Below, in pieces: positions 51,010-62,257 of a DNA stretch of 64,000 nucleotides. A program made the position numbers and the translations under genes. Below the pieces are notes generated by a model. It did no database searches. It saw only the letters and a list, made by a program, of their open reading frames with translations, and was not told the origin of the DNA. The DNA comes from Agelas oroides. Taxonomy: Eukaryota > Porifera > Demospongiae > Agelasida > Agelasidae. Within the stretch, counting starts at the first letter, position 1. Every line of letters starts with the position of its first letter. The stretch spans positions 4,402,015-4,466,014 of the forward strand of contig OX422204.1 in NCBI GenBank assembly GCA_949130485.1, read 5' to 3'.

Positions 51010-51149
51010 ACAGACATGCAGCTATTCGTCCAGCCACACTACTATGGCTACAAGGGCATAGACTAAGCTTCAAACCATGAGGTAGCAGGGGAATCCATGC
51101 TATGTATGAGCGGTATGCCAGGCGCGTACCTGAAGCCAGCGTACACCCA

Positions 51150-53833
51150 TGCTGTTCTTATCTTCAATGGAACTAACAACTTCTTCAACAACTCAGCAAA
51201 CAGTGGTGGTGCAATCTATGCAGTAACCAACATATCATTGATTTTTGTTGGCATTAGTAACTTTAGTCATAACTCAGCCGGTTATGAAGGTGGTGCAGTT
51301 GTCACAGCAGGAGATGGTGTACTTAGATTCAGTGGAACTAACAACTTCAACAACTCAGCAAACAATGGTGGTGCAATCTTTGCAGCAGTCCACACGTCAC
51401 TGAGTTTCACTGGTACTAGCAACTTGAGCAGCAACTCTGCAATGCAAGGTGGAGCTATCTCTGCAAATTCTAACAGCAAACTGACATTCAATGGAAACAT
51501 TAACTTTACTAACAATGGACAAAATATAAGAGATAGCCGTGGTGGTGCAATGCATCTGGCTATATATTCAACTTTTTTGGTTTTTCCCAACACAACTGTG
51601 TGTTGGGAGAACAATTATGCAACTTTAGGGGGAGCCATCTATGTCCTTACTACTATCCCCTTCACTCAATGGAAAATGACTCAAATTGCCACATTTATAG
51701 CAACTACAAAAGACTGCTTCTTTCAACTCCCTGGTCAGAATCTGTCCAATGGTTTTGATGTCCAGCTAGTTTTCAAGAACAACTCTGCTTACAATGCAGG
51801 AAGTGTGTTATATGGTGGTACAATAGATAACTGTTGTCTTGACTCAATGACATATAACTCTGGAAAAGTTTTTGACAACATAGTCCGATATAAAGATGAC
51901 AACACAACTTCAAGCATTCTTCTGACCCATTTCGTGTGTGCCCATGTGAAAACAATCATCCAAACTGCAGTAAGTCAATAAAGACACTATCAGTATATCC
52001 TGGTGAAACGGTTCTAGTTTCAGTGGTCACTGTTGGTCAGAGAGATGGAATTGTTTCTTCTGCAGTCAGAAGCCATCTGGACAAAGGCTGGCTTGAAACT
52101 TCTCAATACATTCAACAGACCACTAAAACCTGTACCACAATAATTTACACTGTGTTTTCACAACAAGATGTGTCCCTAGAGTTGTATCCTGAAGGCCCAT
52201 GCTCAACGGTCAGTGATACGTATACTCTTGCTTCAATTGAGTGTAGGATTTAGTCTAGAAAACAGTTCAGTGTCATGTGTCTGTGATCAAGCACTTCAAA
52301 AATATACAAACAACCAAATATAACAAATGGTTTAGGGCAAATGACATGTGAACCTGATGACACATTTTGGGTTGGTTATGATGAATCTCATGGACTAACT
52401 GTCCATCCACAATGCCCCTTTGATAACTGTGTTTCTCATGCTGTGAACTTTTCTCTCAACAATACAGACATGCAGTGTGCATACAACAGGTCAGGTCTCT
52501 TGTGTGGAGCTTGCAAGAATGAATATAGTCTGGTACTAGGCACTTCCCATTGCAAGCAGTGCACCAACTATCATCTTTACTTGCTCATCCCTTTTGCACT
52601 CTTGCACCAACTATCATCTTTACTTGCTCATCCCTTTTGCACTGATGGGAGTAGCACCGGTCTTCTTGCTCCTTGTCTGCAAACTGACAGTGGCAACAGG
52701 AACACTCAGTGGTCTAGTGTTCTATGCTAATATTGTTGGAGTCAATCATAACATCTTTATACCAGTGGAATCTACTGATGCGGTATACTGATGTATTCTC
52801 AGTCTTCATTGCATGGCTAAACCTTGACTTTGGTGTTGAAACATGTTTCTGTAATGAAATGGATGCTTATAGCAATACATGGCTGCAGTTTGTATTCCCA
52901 GTATACATTTGGGTGCTAGTAGGACTCATGATTCCTGTTAGCCACTTCTCACAAAGGTTTGCAAACCTGCTAGGCAGCAACCCAGTTTCTGTCTTGGCAA
53001 CACTCATCCTCCTCTCATGTGCAAAAATCCTTCGCACATTGATTGCTACAGTCTATTTCACCCACCTTGAATATTCAACTTACAATAGAAGGGTGTGGTT
53101 CTATGATGCGAACATTGACTATATCATTGGCAAACACATCCCACTCTTTCTAGTAGCAGTGCTTGTTTTCTTCTTCCTCTTTCTTCCTTACACTCTGTTG
53201 CTTCTGTTTGGTCGGTGGTTGCAGGCCATATCACACCTGAGGCTCTTTTCATGGGTCAACAGTGCCAGGCTGAAACCATTCACGGATGCATACCATGCTC
53301 CCTACAAAGCAAAACATCGCCACTGGCCTGGACTGCTGCTTGTGCTTTGCTTTGTTCTTCTAGTGTTTGCTCTGAATCCTCAGCAAGACCCAAATATTGG
53401 TCTGCTAGCAATTCTAGTGGGAGCTGGAATTCTTCAACTGTGGGCCTGGGTCAGTGGTGGGGTCTACAAAAACTGGTGTTTAGATGCATTGGAAGGCTCA
53501 TTTACTCTGAACTTGACCATACTAGGTGCTGCCACTTACTATGTCAACCGTTCAGAAGGAAATCAGCTTGCAGTTGGGTACACCTCTGTCATCATAGTAC
53601 TTGCAACATTTATCGGGATTCTTGCCTACCACATCTTCCAGCAATTGAGGCACACCAAGCTGTGGAAGAAGGTGCCTAAACTGAACCTGGAGCTAAAAAA
53701 AAAGCTGAACACCAAGCAAGCAGTGAATAATCTGAACAATCCTATAAATGATCCCACAGAATCTGTGAACCTTGATCATCTTCGTGAACCTTGGCTTGAA
53801 GACCTGCTACAGCCCACCCACAGTAGCTTCTGA
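51150..53833 (+). pseudogene. Broken tandem copy of the Pmp-like multi-pass membrane gene
   Basis: Similar throughout to the intact gene at 57281-61438 but lacking its signal peptide and first 280 or so residues. Similarity begins around 51150 (FNGTNNFFNNSANSGGAIYA). The frame is lost near 51935, near 52240-52330, at a 43-bp tandem duplication (52560-52645) and near 52780 (about 13 extra bases before FSVFIAWLNLDFG). The last 350 codons (about 52790-53833) are open and keep all the later membrane segments and the C-terminal tail ending LQPTHSSF. Similarity continues past the stop to about 54170, matching 61439-61770, so a whole segment was duplicated at roughly 7.6 kb spacing. Confidence 0.85.
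52560..52645 (+). repeat. 43-bp tandem duplication causing a frameshift
   Basis: The 43 bp starting TGCACCAACTATCATC at 52560 are repeated immediately from 52603. The intact paralogue has one copy. 43 is not a multiple of three, so the frame shifts inside the first membrane segment (LLIPFAL). Confidence 0.9.
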
Positions 53834-56800
53834 GGTTTATACTCATGCATGTGTTTGTATTCTTGCAACTTTACTATTAACTAGCAGTAGATTATCAAAT
53901 AGTATGCTAACTGTTAAACAACTAACATGTTTTTGTACCCAGTCATCACTAGAGGTTATATGTGTGTTTTGTTAGTGATCATAATTTTTTCCTTCACTTT
54001 TTGGGGGTCATGACTTGCTTGTGCAGTTCTAAGACTGGTGGGTGTGCTTTTAACAACAATGACATTGCACTTTGGAGTGTAACACATCACTTAATTATCT
54101 ACAGACTTTTCCGGCAAAGTAACTGTAGCATCTACTTTGTCACTGGAGCTGAAGGTATGTTTCACTTCAATTGAGTATTTTGATAGTACGTGTCAGTTAG
54201 GGATTCATGTCCACTATGCACATGTAACATCAAGACTTTTAGCTGCTTGCATTGTTGCCCACCTAATGAGGACAAAATATTTGAAGTCGGTCTGAGCCAA
54301 CTATAAAAGGTTCTGAAGTTCTCTTTGTCTGTTTCCTATTGTTGAGTTGCTTGTTATACCTATATAGCTTGGTGCTGAGAGAACAATTCAATTTCCTTGT
54401 TGTTGGAGTTGCTGAGAGAACAATTCAATGATATTTTTGTGAGCCACGGGCCCAGACATGATGTGCTGTCTACATATCTTTGCTTGTGTACATTGGTGCA
54501 CATTCTGCTTCGATATGTTATGTACTTGCTATATACCCTAGCATAGCATGCATGCTCCACTATGTACATGTGACATGTGACATTGAGGCTTCCAGCTAGC
54601 ATGCTAAGTATACATGCAAAATACATACTAAATTATGCAAGAAGTGTAACAAACAATATTTCTAGATTTCTCTTCATATACTGCACCCCGTACAATGATG
54701 ATTGTCTTAAGTTGTGGGACAACAGACCACATAAAATTTACCTTTAATAGTAGAGATTTCTCTTCAGTAATTCATGTGACCTATCATTAAGTACAAACTG
54801 AGCTTTCTTTTTTAAATAGCTGCATAGCAACCAGTATACGTAGTACACAACTGTAGCAGCTGACATTCAGCATAGCCGCATGCATGGCTTCATAAAATTA
54901 TGTTTGAAGCAATGACATTTGCACTTCAATGCATACTTTGTCACTTGTTGTCTCATTTCTATACCACTCACATCCAGCCATGTCACTTGCAATACCGTAT
55001 AGTGGGAAAGATTTGAGGGAGAAAACTTTTGCGAATTTCGAGGTTTTGTAGCTATTCGCGAACGTTTTCTCTCAAATGTTTCTCGCTATACAGTATGCAA
55101 CGGGAAACTGCCGGGGATTGATGCTATGTCACTTTTACTGTGAAGTAGATAGCTATCAGTAACTAGGAGACACCATGTGTCCAGCTGCATGGCTTCATAG
55201 GTTTCATAGCAATAATGTTTGCACTTCAATGTACACTTTGTTGATTGCAATGTATGACTATAATTAAAAGTGTAGTTGCAGTTGGAGGCCACACAACTGC
55301 AAGTTGTATCCTGCTTACACTGTTGTGTAAGCCACACCCACTTTAGTAGCCTGGTATTGGCCGAAACATGTCCTTCGCAGCGGGTGACTTTGGACAACAT
55401 CTAGGCCTTGTTAAGTAGCATCAAGTATTTTTTATTCAAGGAGATGTGGTTCATTGATTATGAATGCATGCTATGAGCAATTGCGGATGCATCCAGCATG
55501 GTTTTAAGTGGTTCTTTGACAATTAGCTATGTGGACACACTTCACACAACACATAATTGCAATTCTGATACCAACCTCTCCGTATTGTTTCTATGGCTTC
55601 TTTCGTGCATTTTGAGAAATATATCATCATCCTCACTCCTCACCAACCTTCAGAAGCTTCCCTTGTTGGGTGCCAGTGGCAGCCGATGTGCCATCAAGAG
55701 TGGCAAATGATCATCTGGCTCAGATCACTCAAAAATCACGTTCACATATCTGCAAATCGTCCAGCACCGGGCATACAGAACATCACAACAAACAGATGAT
55801 AACCAGCTCACACACAAAGATCATAAAGTTAATGTTCTAGCTGTATCTCCTGTTTGAAAAACAGGTGCCTGATCGCGCGATTTAGTACAGTAGTACGCAT
55901 GTGCGCCATCGTGCACGTGCACTTTCCCGCCGTGGGGCGGCGCCCCCACATATTGCTGTGCAGAGCAGTGATCGTACCTGCTGACAAGTGCTGTTCTAAC
56001 TTACACTCTGGCCATTTACTGTGGTCTCTCGTTCACGTAGCTGTAATTTTCGACTGTTCCGAGAACGCTACAGCCCAGCTAGGCCGCAACGCAAGACAGC
56101 ACACCCTACTTCCCTTGAACACTAGGCACGGTTTTCAGTTGACTGAGGGTTAGCTAGTTGACATAGATAGCAGAATAGTCCCTCTACTCTGATATTTATT
56201 ATTGTAGGCCCTGTTAGCCTGGGAGAGAAAGGCTGAAATAGTAGGCATGTGCAAGCACTCATATGGCTTTTCTCAATGAATTATTCCTATATATATTTTT
56301 CTTTCCACTTGGGGTGTATTATTTTTTTGCACACAGTAAGTGATCGAAAACTGGACTGGAGGTGCAGTAATAACACTCCTACAACTAAGCCACTGGAAGC
56401 ATGGCAGAAGAGTGGAAGCAAGTCTCTCAATAGCTGAACAATTAAGTTTCTGACGTCTTTCTCTCTCTCATGGTTGGTTGCACTGTCTTTAGACCTATTT
56501 TTTAGTAGTCAGGAAACACTCCTGTCAAACTTCAGCTTCAAAGCTACAATGCAGTTTATGTTAGCTAGCATTGTTCCTGTCATGTGTTGCAAGCACTTCC
56601 TCCGTGTAAGGGCCCACCCCCGATTTTTCGGGCTTGAGCTGCGAGCAGCCATGGGTGCTTGCACGGGACAATGCGGTACATGTAAAGGTGTGTTTCAATC
56701 CTTGTGTAGGCATGAGTATAATTACATGTGGCATATTACATTGTACTTTTATCATAAACTAGACAATAGCCCATATTAGAAATACTATATATGGTTATCA

Positions 56801-57280
56801 ACACTATAAGCCACTGTTAGTCAAAATGCAATCAAAAAAGATCCCTCTGTATAAATGCATATTTATGCAAACACAGACTTGCTCTCATGATAATGCACAA
56901 TATATAAATAAAGTTGTCAATACTGTAAAGTTTTCCCCAAAACATTATTAATTTCCAGTACACAAAGGTCACATGAAGAAAAGTTGCTCATTTCAAGTCT
57001 AGCCTACTAGAACAGCAGCTCATGGTTTGCTAAATGCAGTATCTCCTAATGCTTACAACAGATTGCTGACTTACAGCTTTAGAACTTTCTCCCACCATTG
57101 TTGAAGTCATTTTCAGTTTTGCTAGCTTGAGTACAAGTGTGTACCGAATGACAGAGTGTGCCACCTTTACCAAAACTAAAGGTATAGTATGTTAACTTGC
57201 CTGAATACATTAAGTTTTTACTGCATATGGGTGCATGAAAGACCCCTCCATATTAATTTGCTTATCAATTAACTAGGTTT
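53834..57280. other. Intergenic, duplicated 3' flank and MITE, no gene seen
   Basis: 53834-54170 is the duplicated downstream flank of the Pmp-like gene. 54372-54392 and 54410-54430 are a short direct repeat (CTGAGAGAACAATTCAAT). 54882-54945 and 55183-55245 share GCATGGCTTCATA and TTTGCACTTCAATG and flank a MITE. Frames such as 55854-56153 and 56474-56779 match nothing I know. Confidence 0.55.
54993..55095. mobile_element. Small MITE, about 103 bp
   Basis: Nearly the whole element is an inverted repeat: TACCGTATAGTGGGAAAG at the left against TACTGTATAGCGAGAAAC read from the right, both followed by an ATTTGAG(G/A)GAGAAAA stretch and by TCGCGAA-like inner sequence. TGCAA flanks both sides (54988-54992 and 55096-55100), a possible 5-bp target duplication; a TA duplication is the alternative reading. 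Confidence 0.7.
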
Positions 57281-60200
57281 GTGTGTATACATAATATTAT
57301 ACCCAGGCCCCCACTTCACGTGATGGCTTGGTGTGTATCATTCATTGCTCTTGTGGCAGCATTGCTCATTACCACCCTCTCCTACTGCTCTGCTGAGAAT
57401 GTGTACTGTGTCACACCCACTGCCACCTCATGCTCATCCTGCCCTCACAATACCCACTGTGCCACACTCTCTGAGTATGCACAAGAAGCAGAACTGTATT
57501 TTACCTCCAACACCACTATGGTGTTCTTGTCAGGTGAACATGTTCTTGATACAAATATCACAGTTGTCAATGTAGCCAGGCTGACCATGTGGGGAAAGTA
57601 CAACATAGCAACAGTTGTTCGCAATGGGTCAGTTGGCTTCAGCTTCACAAATATGGTGGACTTCAACATTTATTCTTTAGCTTTCACCTCTTACAACAGG
57701 TCCTGGAGTTATGGTAGTCATCCAGCTAGCAACTCTGCTCTGCTTTTGCGATCTACACAAAATGCTGAACTAGTTAACTGTTCTTTCCATGACAACCTTG
57801 GCACTGCACTTGCAGTACATAACACTAGTGCCACTCTGGCTAAGAATAGGTTTGTTCATAACCAATGTGCATGCAAGTCATTCAGTGAAGTGAGAGGGTT
57901 AGGATGTGGTATCACTGCTCTCAACAGCACCCTGACATTCATTGGTAACACTTCCTTTCATCAAAATACTATTACATCTTTGCATTGTGGGGGGGCAATC
58001 TGGGCATCAACCAGTGCACTACACTTTACCGGAACAAACAATTTCTTTGGAAACTCAGCACAGTATGGTGGTGCAATATATGCAAAAATCAACACATCAT
58101 TGACTTTCAATGGTACTAGCAATTTTAATAATAATTCAGCACATCATAGAGGTGGTGCAATTTATACAGCAAGAAATACTGTACTTACCTTCAATGGAAC
58201 GAACAACTTTATCAGCAACTCAGCAGGATTTGGTGGTGGTGCATTCTTTGCAGGATACAACAACTCATTGAGTTTCACTGGAAATAGTGATGTTAGCCAT
58301 AACTCAGCAAAATTTGGTGGTGCAATTTACATCGCAGGAAAAGGTGTACTTACATTCAATGGAACCAACAACATCATCAACAACTCAGCAAGCAGGGGTC
58401 ACGGTGGTGTAATCTATGCTAGATCCAGCACATCATTGAGTTTCAATGGAACCAGCAATTTTATCAACAACTCGGCAGAAGTGGAGGGTGGTGTGATCCA
58501 CAAATCACATGGCACATTGAGTTTGATTGGGATTAGCAGTTTTGGTCATAACTCAGCAGCTGAAGGTGGTGCCATCTACACAGAAAACAGTACCATTACC
58601 TTCAAAGGAACCAACAAATTTATGGGCAATTCAGCAAACAAAGGTGGTACATTTCTCACAAGGTACAACGTTGTGCTTACCTTCAATGGAATCAGCAGCT
58701 TCTTCAATAATTCAGCAAACAGTGGTGGTGTGGTCTATGCAAGCGCAAGAGTCAGAAAAAACATGCTATTGAGTTTTATCGGTACTAGTAATTTTACTCA
58801 TAACTCAGCAGACGTTGGTGGTGCAATCTATGCATTTCGTAATGTTATACTTAACTTTACTGGAATCAACAATTTCATTGGCAACCGTGGTGGTGGTGGT
58901 GGTGGTGCGATCTACATAGCATACAATATTTTGCTTATCTTCAAACTCATCAACAATTCAGCAAACGATCAGGGTAGTTCCATTTCTGAAGAAGAAAATA
59001 ACACTTCACTGAGTCTCACTGGTGCTACCAGCTTCAGCAACAACTCTGCTGTAGAAGGTGGAGCCATCTATGTAGAACATGACAGCACACTGATATTCAG
59101 TGGAAACATTAGCTTTATTAACAATGGACATGATACTGATAAGTTAAGAGATAGCCGTGGGGGTGCATTGTATCTGGCCTTTAATTCAACTTTCTCCATT
59201 TTGCCCAACACAACTGTGTGTTGGAAGAACAATCATGCACAGTTAGGAGGAGCCATTTATGTCTTTAACATTTACCCCTTCATTTACTGCATATACAATA
59301 TTGCCCGATATATACCAATGGAAAAATGTTTCTTTCAACTCCAGAATCTGACTCTTGGTATTGACGGTGTCCAACTCATTTTCAATAACAATTCTGCTGA
59401 TGAAGCAGGAAATGTGCTATACGGTGGTGCAATAGATAGGTGTAAACTAACTAGCTCATGGGGCTCTGGTAGAGTGTTTAACATGTTAGCCCAATATCAA
59501 CATGACATCACAACATCAAGCATTTCGTCTGACCCATTTCAGATATGCCCATGTAAAAACAACCATCCAAACTGTAGTGAATTCAGCCATGGTCTATCAG
59601 TGTATCCTGGCGAAACAATTCAAGTTTCAGTAGTTTCTACAGGCCAGAGAAATGGAATAGTTCCTGCACAAGTTAGAAGCCATATGAACAGAGGAAAGCT
59701 TCTAAGTTCTCAATATGTCCAACGAACAACTAAAATGTGCACCACACTCAACTACACTGTGTTTTCACTGCAGAATGTGTCCCTAAAGCTGTATGCAGAA
59801 GGCCCATGCTCAACATTTGGTTATAAACTTGTCTTTCAATTGAATATAAAACAGACTTGCCCACCTGGATTTAATATTAGCCAAGAAGAGAGTTCATGTG
59901 TCTGTGATCAAACACTTCAAAAGTATACCAACAACTGCAATATAACAAATGGAGTAGGGCAAATAACACGTGAGTCTTACGACACATTTTGGGTTGGGTA
60001 CGATCAATATAACAAACTAACTGTCCATCCATACTGTCCATTTGATTATTGTGTCAGTGATAAAGTGGTTTTTCCTCTCAACAATATGAATATGCAATGT
60101 GCAAACAACAGGTCAGGCCTCTTGTGTGGAGCTTGCAACAGTGAACAATGCAATGATAGCCTAGCTTGCAACAGTACAGGGTATAGCCTGGTACTGGGTT

Positions 60201-61438
60201 CCTCTCACTGCAAACAGTGTACAAACATCCATCTCTTGTTGCTTATCCCTTTTGCACTGATGGGAGTAGCACTGGTCTTCTTGCTCCTTGTTTGCAAACT
60301 GACAGTAGCAACAGGAACACTTAGTGGCCTAGTGTTCTATGCCAATATTGTTGGAGTCAATCGCACTCTCTTTCTACCAGTGGGATCTACTGATGCTTTA
60401 TCAGTCTTCATTGCATGGCTAAACCTTGACTTTGGTATTGAGACATGTTTCTACAATGGACTGGATGCTTACAGCAAAACATGGCTGCAGTTTGTGTTCC
60501 CTTTATATCTTTGGGTGCTAGTAGGACTTATCATTCTTGTTAGCCATTTTTCACAAAGGTTTGCAAAGCTGTTAGGCAGTAACCCAGTTTCTGTCTTGGC
60601 AACACTCATTCTCCTCTCATATGCAAAGATCCTCCGCACATTGATCACTGCAGTTTATATCACTTACCTTGAATATCCAGCTAATTATAACAGAAAGGTG
60701 TGGCTGCATGATGCAAATATTGACTATCTCAGTGGTAAACACATTTCACTCTTTTTAGTGGCAGTGCTTGTCTTTCTCTTCTTTTTTCTTCCTTACACTC
60801 TTCTGCTTCTCTTCAGTCAGTGGCTGCAGGTCATATCACATCTGAGGCTCTTCTCATGGGTCAACAATGCCAGGCTGAAACCTTTCATGGATTCATACCA
60901 TGCTCCCTACAAACCAAAACATCGCTACTGGCCTGGACTGCTGCTTGTGCTTCGCTTTGTTCTTCTTCTAGTGTTTGCCTTCAATCATCAGCAAGATCCC
61001 AGTATTAATCTACTAGCAATTTTAGTAGGAACTGGGATTCTTCAAATGTGGACCGTGGTCAGTGGTGGAGTCTATAAGAACTGGTATCTAGATGCACTCG
61101 AAAGCTCATTTACTCTCAACTTGATCATTGTAGTTGGTGCCACCTACCATGTCAAACTCTCAGGAGGAAATCAGCTTGCAGTTGGGTACACTTCTGTCTC
61201 CATAGCACTTGTAACATTCATTTTGATCATTACCTACCACATCTTCCAGCAAATGAGGCGCACCAAGCTGTGGAAGAAGGTGCCAAAACTCAACCTGGAG
61301 CCCAAGAAACTGAAAACTAAGCAAAAGGTGCTTAATCTGAACAATCCTGTTAACGATTCCACAGAATCTGCAAACCTTGATCAGTTTCGTGAACCTTGGC
61401 TTGAAGACCTGATACAGCCCACCCACAGTAGCCTCTGA
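57281..61438 (+). CDS. Pmp-like beta-helix repeat protein with multi-pass membrane domain
   Basis: A single exon of 1385 codons. The second Met (residue 15, 57323) gives the better signal peptide (MAWCVSFIALVAALLITTL), with likely cleavage after SYCSA, residue 38. Residues about 237-660 hold some 16 GGA[IV]Y motifs alternating with FxxNSA, the pattern of chlamydial polymorphic membrane proteins, which fold as right-handed beta-helices. The domain is dense in N-x-S/T sites, so it is probably extracellular and glycosylated. A Cys-rich part follows (about 864-980, NRSGLLCGAC ... SSHCKQC), then eight or nine membrane segments from about 983 to 1322 (LLIPFALMGVALVFLLLV, WLQFVFPLYLWVLVGLIILV, ISLFLVAVLVFLFFFLPY and others), and a basic cytosolic tail of about 60 residues ending THSSL. 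I know of no established function; adhesion or sensing at the cell surface is inference. The adjacent broken copy shows the family expands by tandem duplication. Confidence 0.88.
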   Translation: MCIHNIIPRPPLHVMAWCVSFIALVAALLITTLSYCSAENVYCVTPTATSCSSCPHNTHCATLSEYAQEAELYFTSNTTMVFLSGEHVLDTNITVVNVARLTMWGKYNIATVVRNGSVGFSFTNMVDFNIYSLAFTSYNRSWSYGSHPASNSALLLRSTQNAELVNCSFHDNLGTALAVHNTSATLAKNRFVHNQCACKSFSEVRGLGCGITALNSTLTFIGNTSFHQNTITSLHCGGAIWASTSALHFTGTNNFFGNSAQYGGAIYAKINTSLTFNGTSNFNNNSAHHRGGAIYTARNTVLTFNGTNNFISNSAGFGGGAFFAGYNNSLSFTGNSDVSHNSAKFGGAIYIAGKGVLTFNGTNNIINNSASRGHGGVIYARSSTSLSFNGTSNFINNSAEVEGGVIHKSHGTLSLIGISSFGHNSAAEGGAIYTENSTITFKGTNKFMGNSANKGGTFLTRYNVVLTFNGISSFFNNSANSGGVVYASARVRKNMLLSFIGTSNFTHNSADVGGAIYAFRNVILNFTGINNFIGNRGGGGGGAIYIAYNILLIFKLINNSANDQGSSISEEENNTSLSLTGATSFSNNSAVEGGAIYVEHDSTLIFSGNISFINNGHDTDKLRDSRGGALYLAFNSTFSILPNTTVCWKNNHAQLGGAIYVFNIYPFIYCIYNIARYIPMEKCFFQLQNLTLGIDGVQLIFNNNSADEAGNVLYGGAIDRCKLTSSWGSGRVFNMLAQYQHDITTSSISSDPFQICPCKNNHPNCSEFSHGLSVYPGETIQVSVVSTGQRNGIVPAQVRSHMNRGKLLSSQYVQRTTKMCTTLNYTVFSLQNVSLKLYAEGPCSTFGYKLVFQLNIKQTCPPGFNISQEESSCVCDQTLQKYTNNCNITNGVGQITRESYDTFWVGYDQYNKLTVHPYCPFDYCVSDKVVFPLNNMNMQCANNRSGLLCGACNSEQCNDSLACNSTGYSLVLGSSHCKQCTNIHLLLLIPFALMGVALVFLLLVCKLTVATGTLSGLVFYANIVGVNRTLFLPVGSTDALSVFIAWLNLDFGIETCFYNGLDAYSKTWLQFVFPLYLWVLVGLIILVSHFSQRFAKLLGSNPVSVLATLILLSYAKILRTLITAVYITYLEYPANYNRKVWLHDANIDYLSGKHISLFLVAVLVFLFFFLPYTLLLLFSQWLQVISHLRLFSWVNNARLKPFMDSYHAPYKPKHRYWPGLLLVLRFVLLLVFAFNHQQDPSINLLAILVGTGILQMWTVVSGGVYKNWYLDALESSFTLNLIIVVGATYHVKLSGGNQLAVGYTSVSIALVTFILIITYHIFQQMRRTKLWKKVPKLNLEPKKLKTKQKVLNLNNPVNDSTESANLDQFREPWLEDLIQPTHSSL

Positions 61439-61880
61439 GTTTTATACTTCCGGTTTTTGTATTCCTCAAAAATAAGCTGCTATTAACTAGCAGTAGATAA
61501 TCAAATAGTTCACCAACTTCGGAACTATTAAGATAATTGATGCACCCAGTTGTTGTTAGAGGTCTTTTGTGTGTTTCATTAGCTAGCTAGTAATGATAAT
61601 TGTTTCACCCTAATTTTGTGTAGGCGAAAATTGCTTTCATATGTGTACATCTGTACATGAATGTTAAAATTTTTGCATCAATAGAATTGCATTTGAAGTC
61701 TATTGCATTTTTTCCACATACACTTCGTCATTAGAGCTGAAGGATACTTCACTACTAATAATTATTTGTAAGAAATGCATGAGTACTATAGTCTCATTCC
61801 CAGATCTTTTGTATACCTGAGCAATCTGTGCTGGGACTCAATTTGGGTCTGGGACCAACACTAGATTGTAACACATTTTG
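61439..61880. other. 3' flank of the Pmp-like gene
   Basis: Shares TATTAACTAGCAGTAGAT and other stretches with the flank of the broken copy up to about 61770. No further gene. No clear AATAAA close to the stop codon. Confidence 0.6.
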
Positions 61881-62257
61881 AATAGGGGCTCCAAAACCAC
61901 GCCCCCTCCATTAAATTTTCTCCCAGCATCTTGATTTACCTACCATAGTTAGTACTCTATGACTGCAGACTGACTTGCAAATTTCAGCTTTATACCATGT
62001 TTCATTTGTTGGATATGCAGGCTTCAAGTTTGAAACTTTCCTGTATATTTAGATGGAGATTGGGGCCAGATTGGGTCCTAGCTATTAAAATGTATGGGAA
62101 AACTGAAATTTTGAGTGTGCAGATCTCAGAAACTAAACATGCTATCCAGCTGAAATTTTCAACTTAGTCTCTTCCTAATGAGTACTAAGTCATATCTAAA
62201 ATTCAGGACAATCAGAGGTACTGCCCAAAAGTGGGTGGGTTTTGGAAAGCCCCTATT
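61881..62257. mobile_element. Possible degenerate TIR element
   Basis: AATAGGGGCTCCAAAACCAC at 61881 is matched, inverted and with gaps, by the region ending TTTGGAAAGCCCCTATT at 62257. The spacing of 377 bp suits a non-autonomous element. The inverted match is short and no convincing target duplication is seen. Confidence 0.35.

Noticed and set aside
55854..56779. Plus-strand frames in the intergenic region as genes
   Set aside because: Short, unrelated to anything I recognise, and with no splice pattern linking them.
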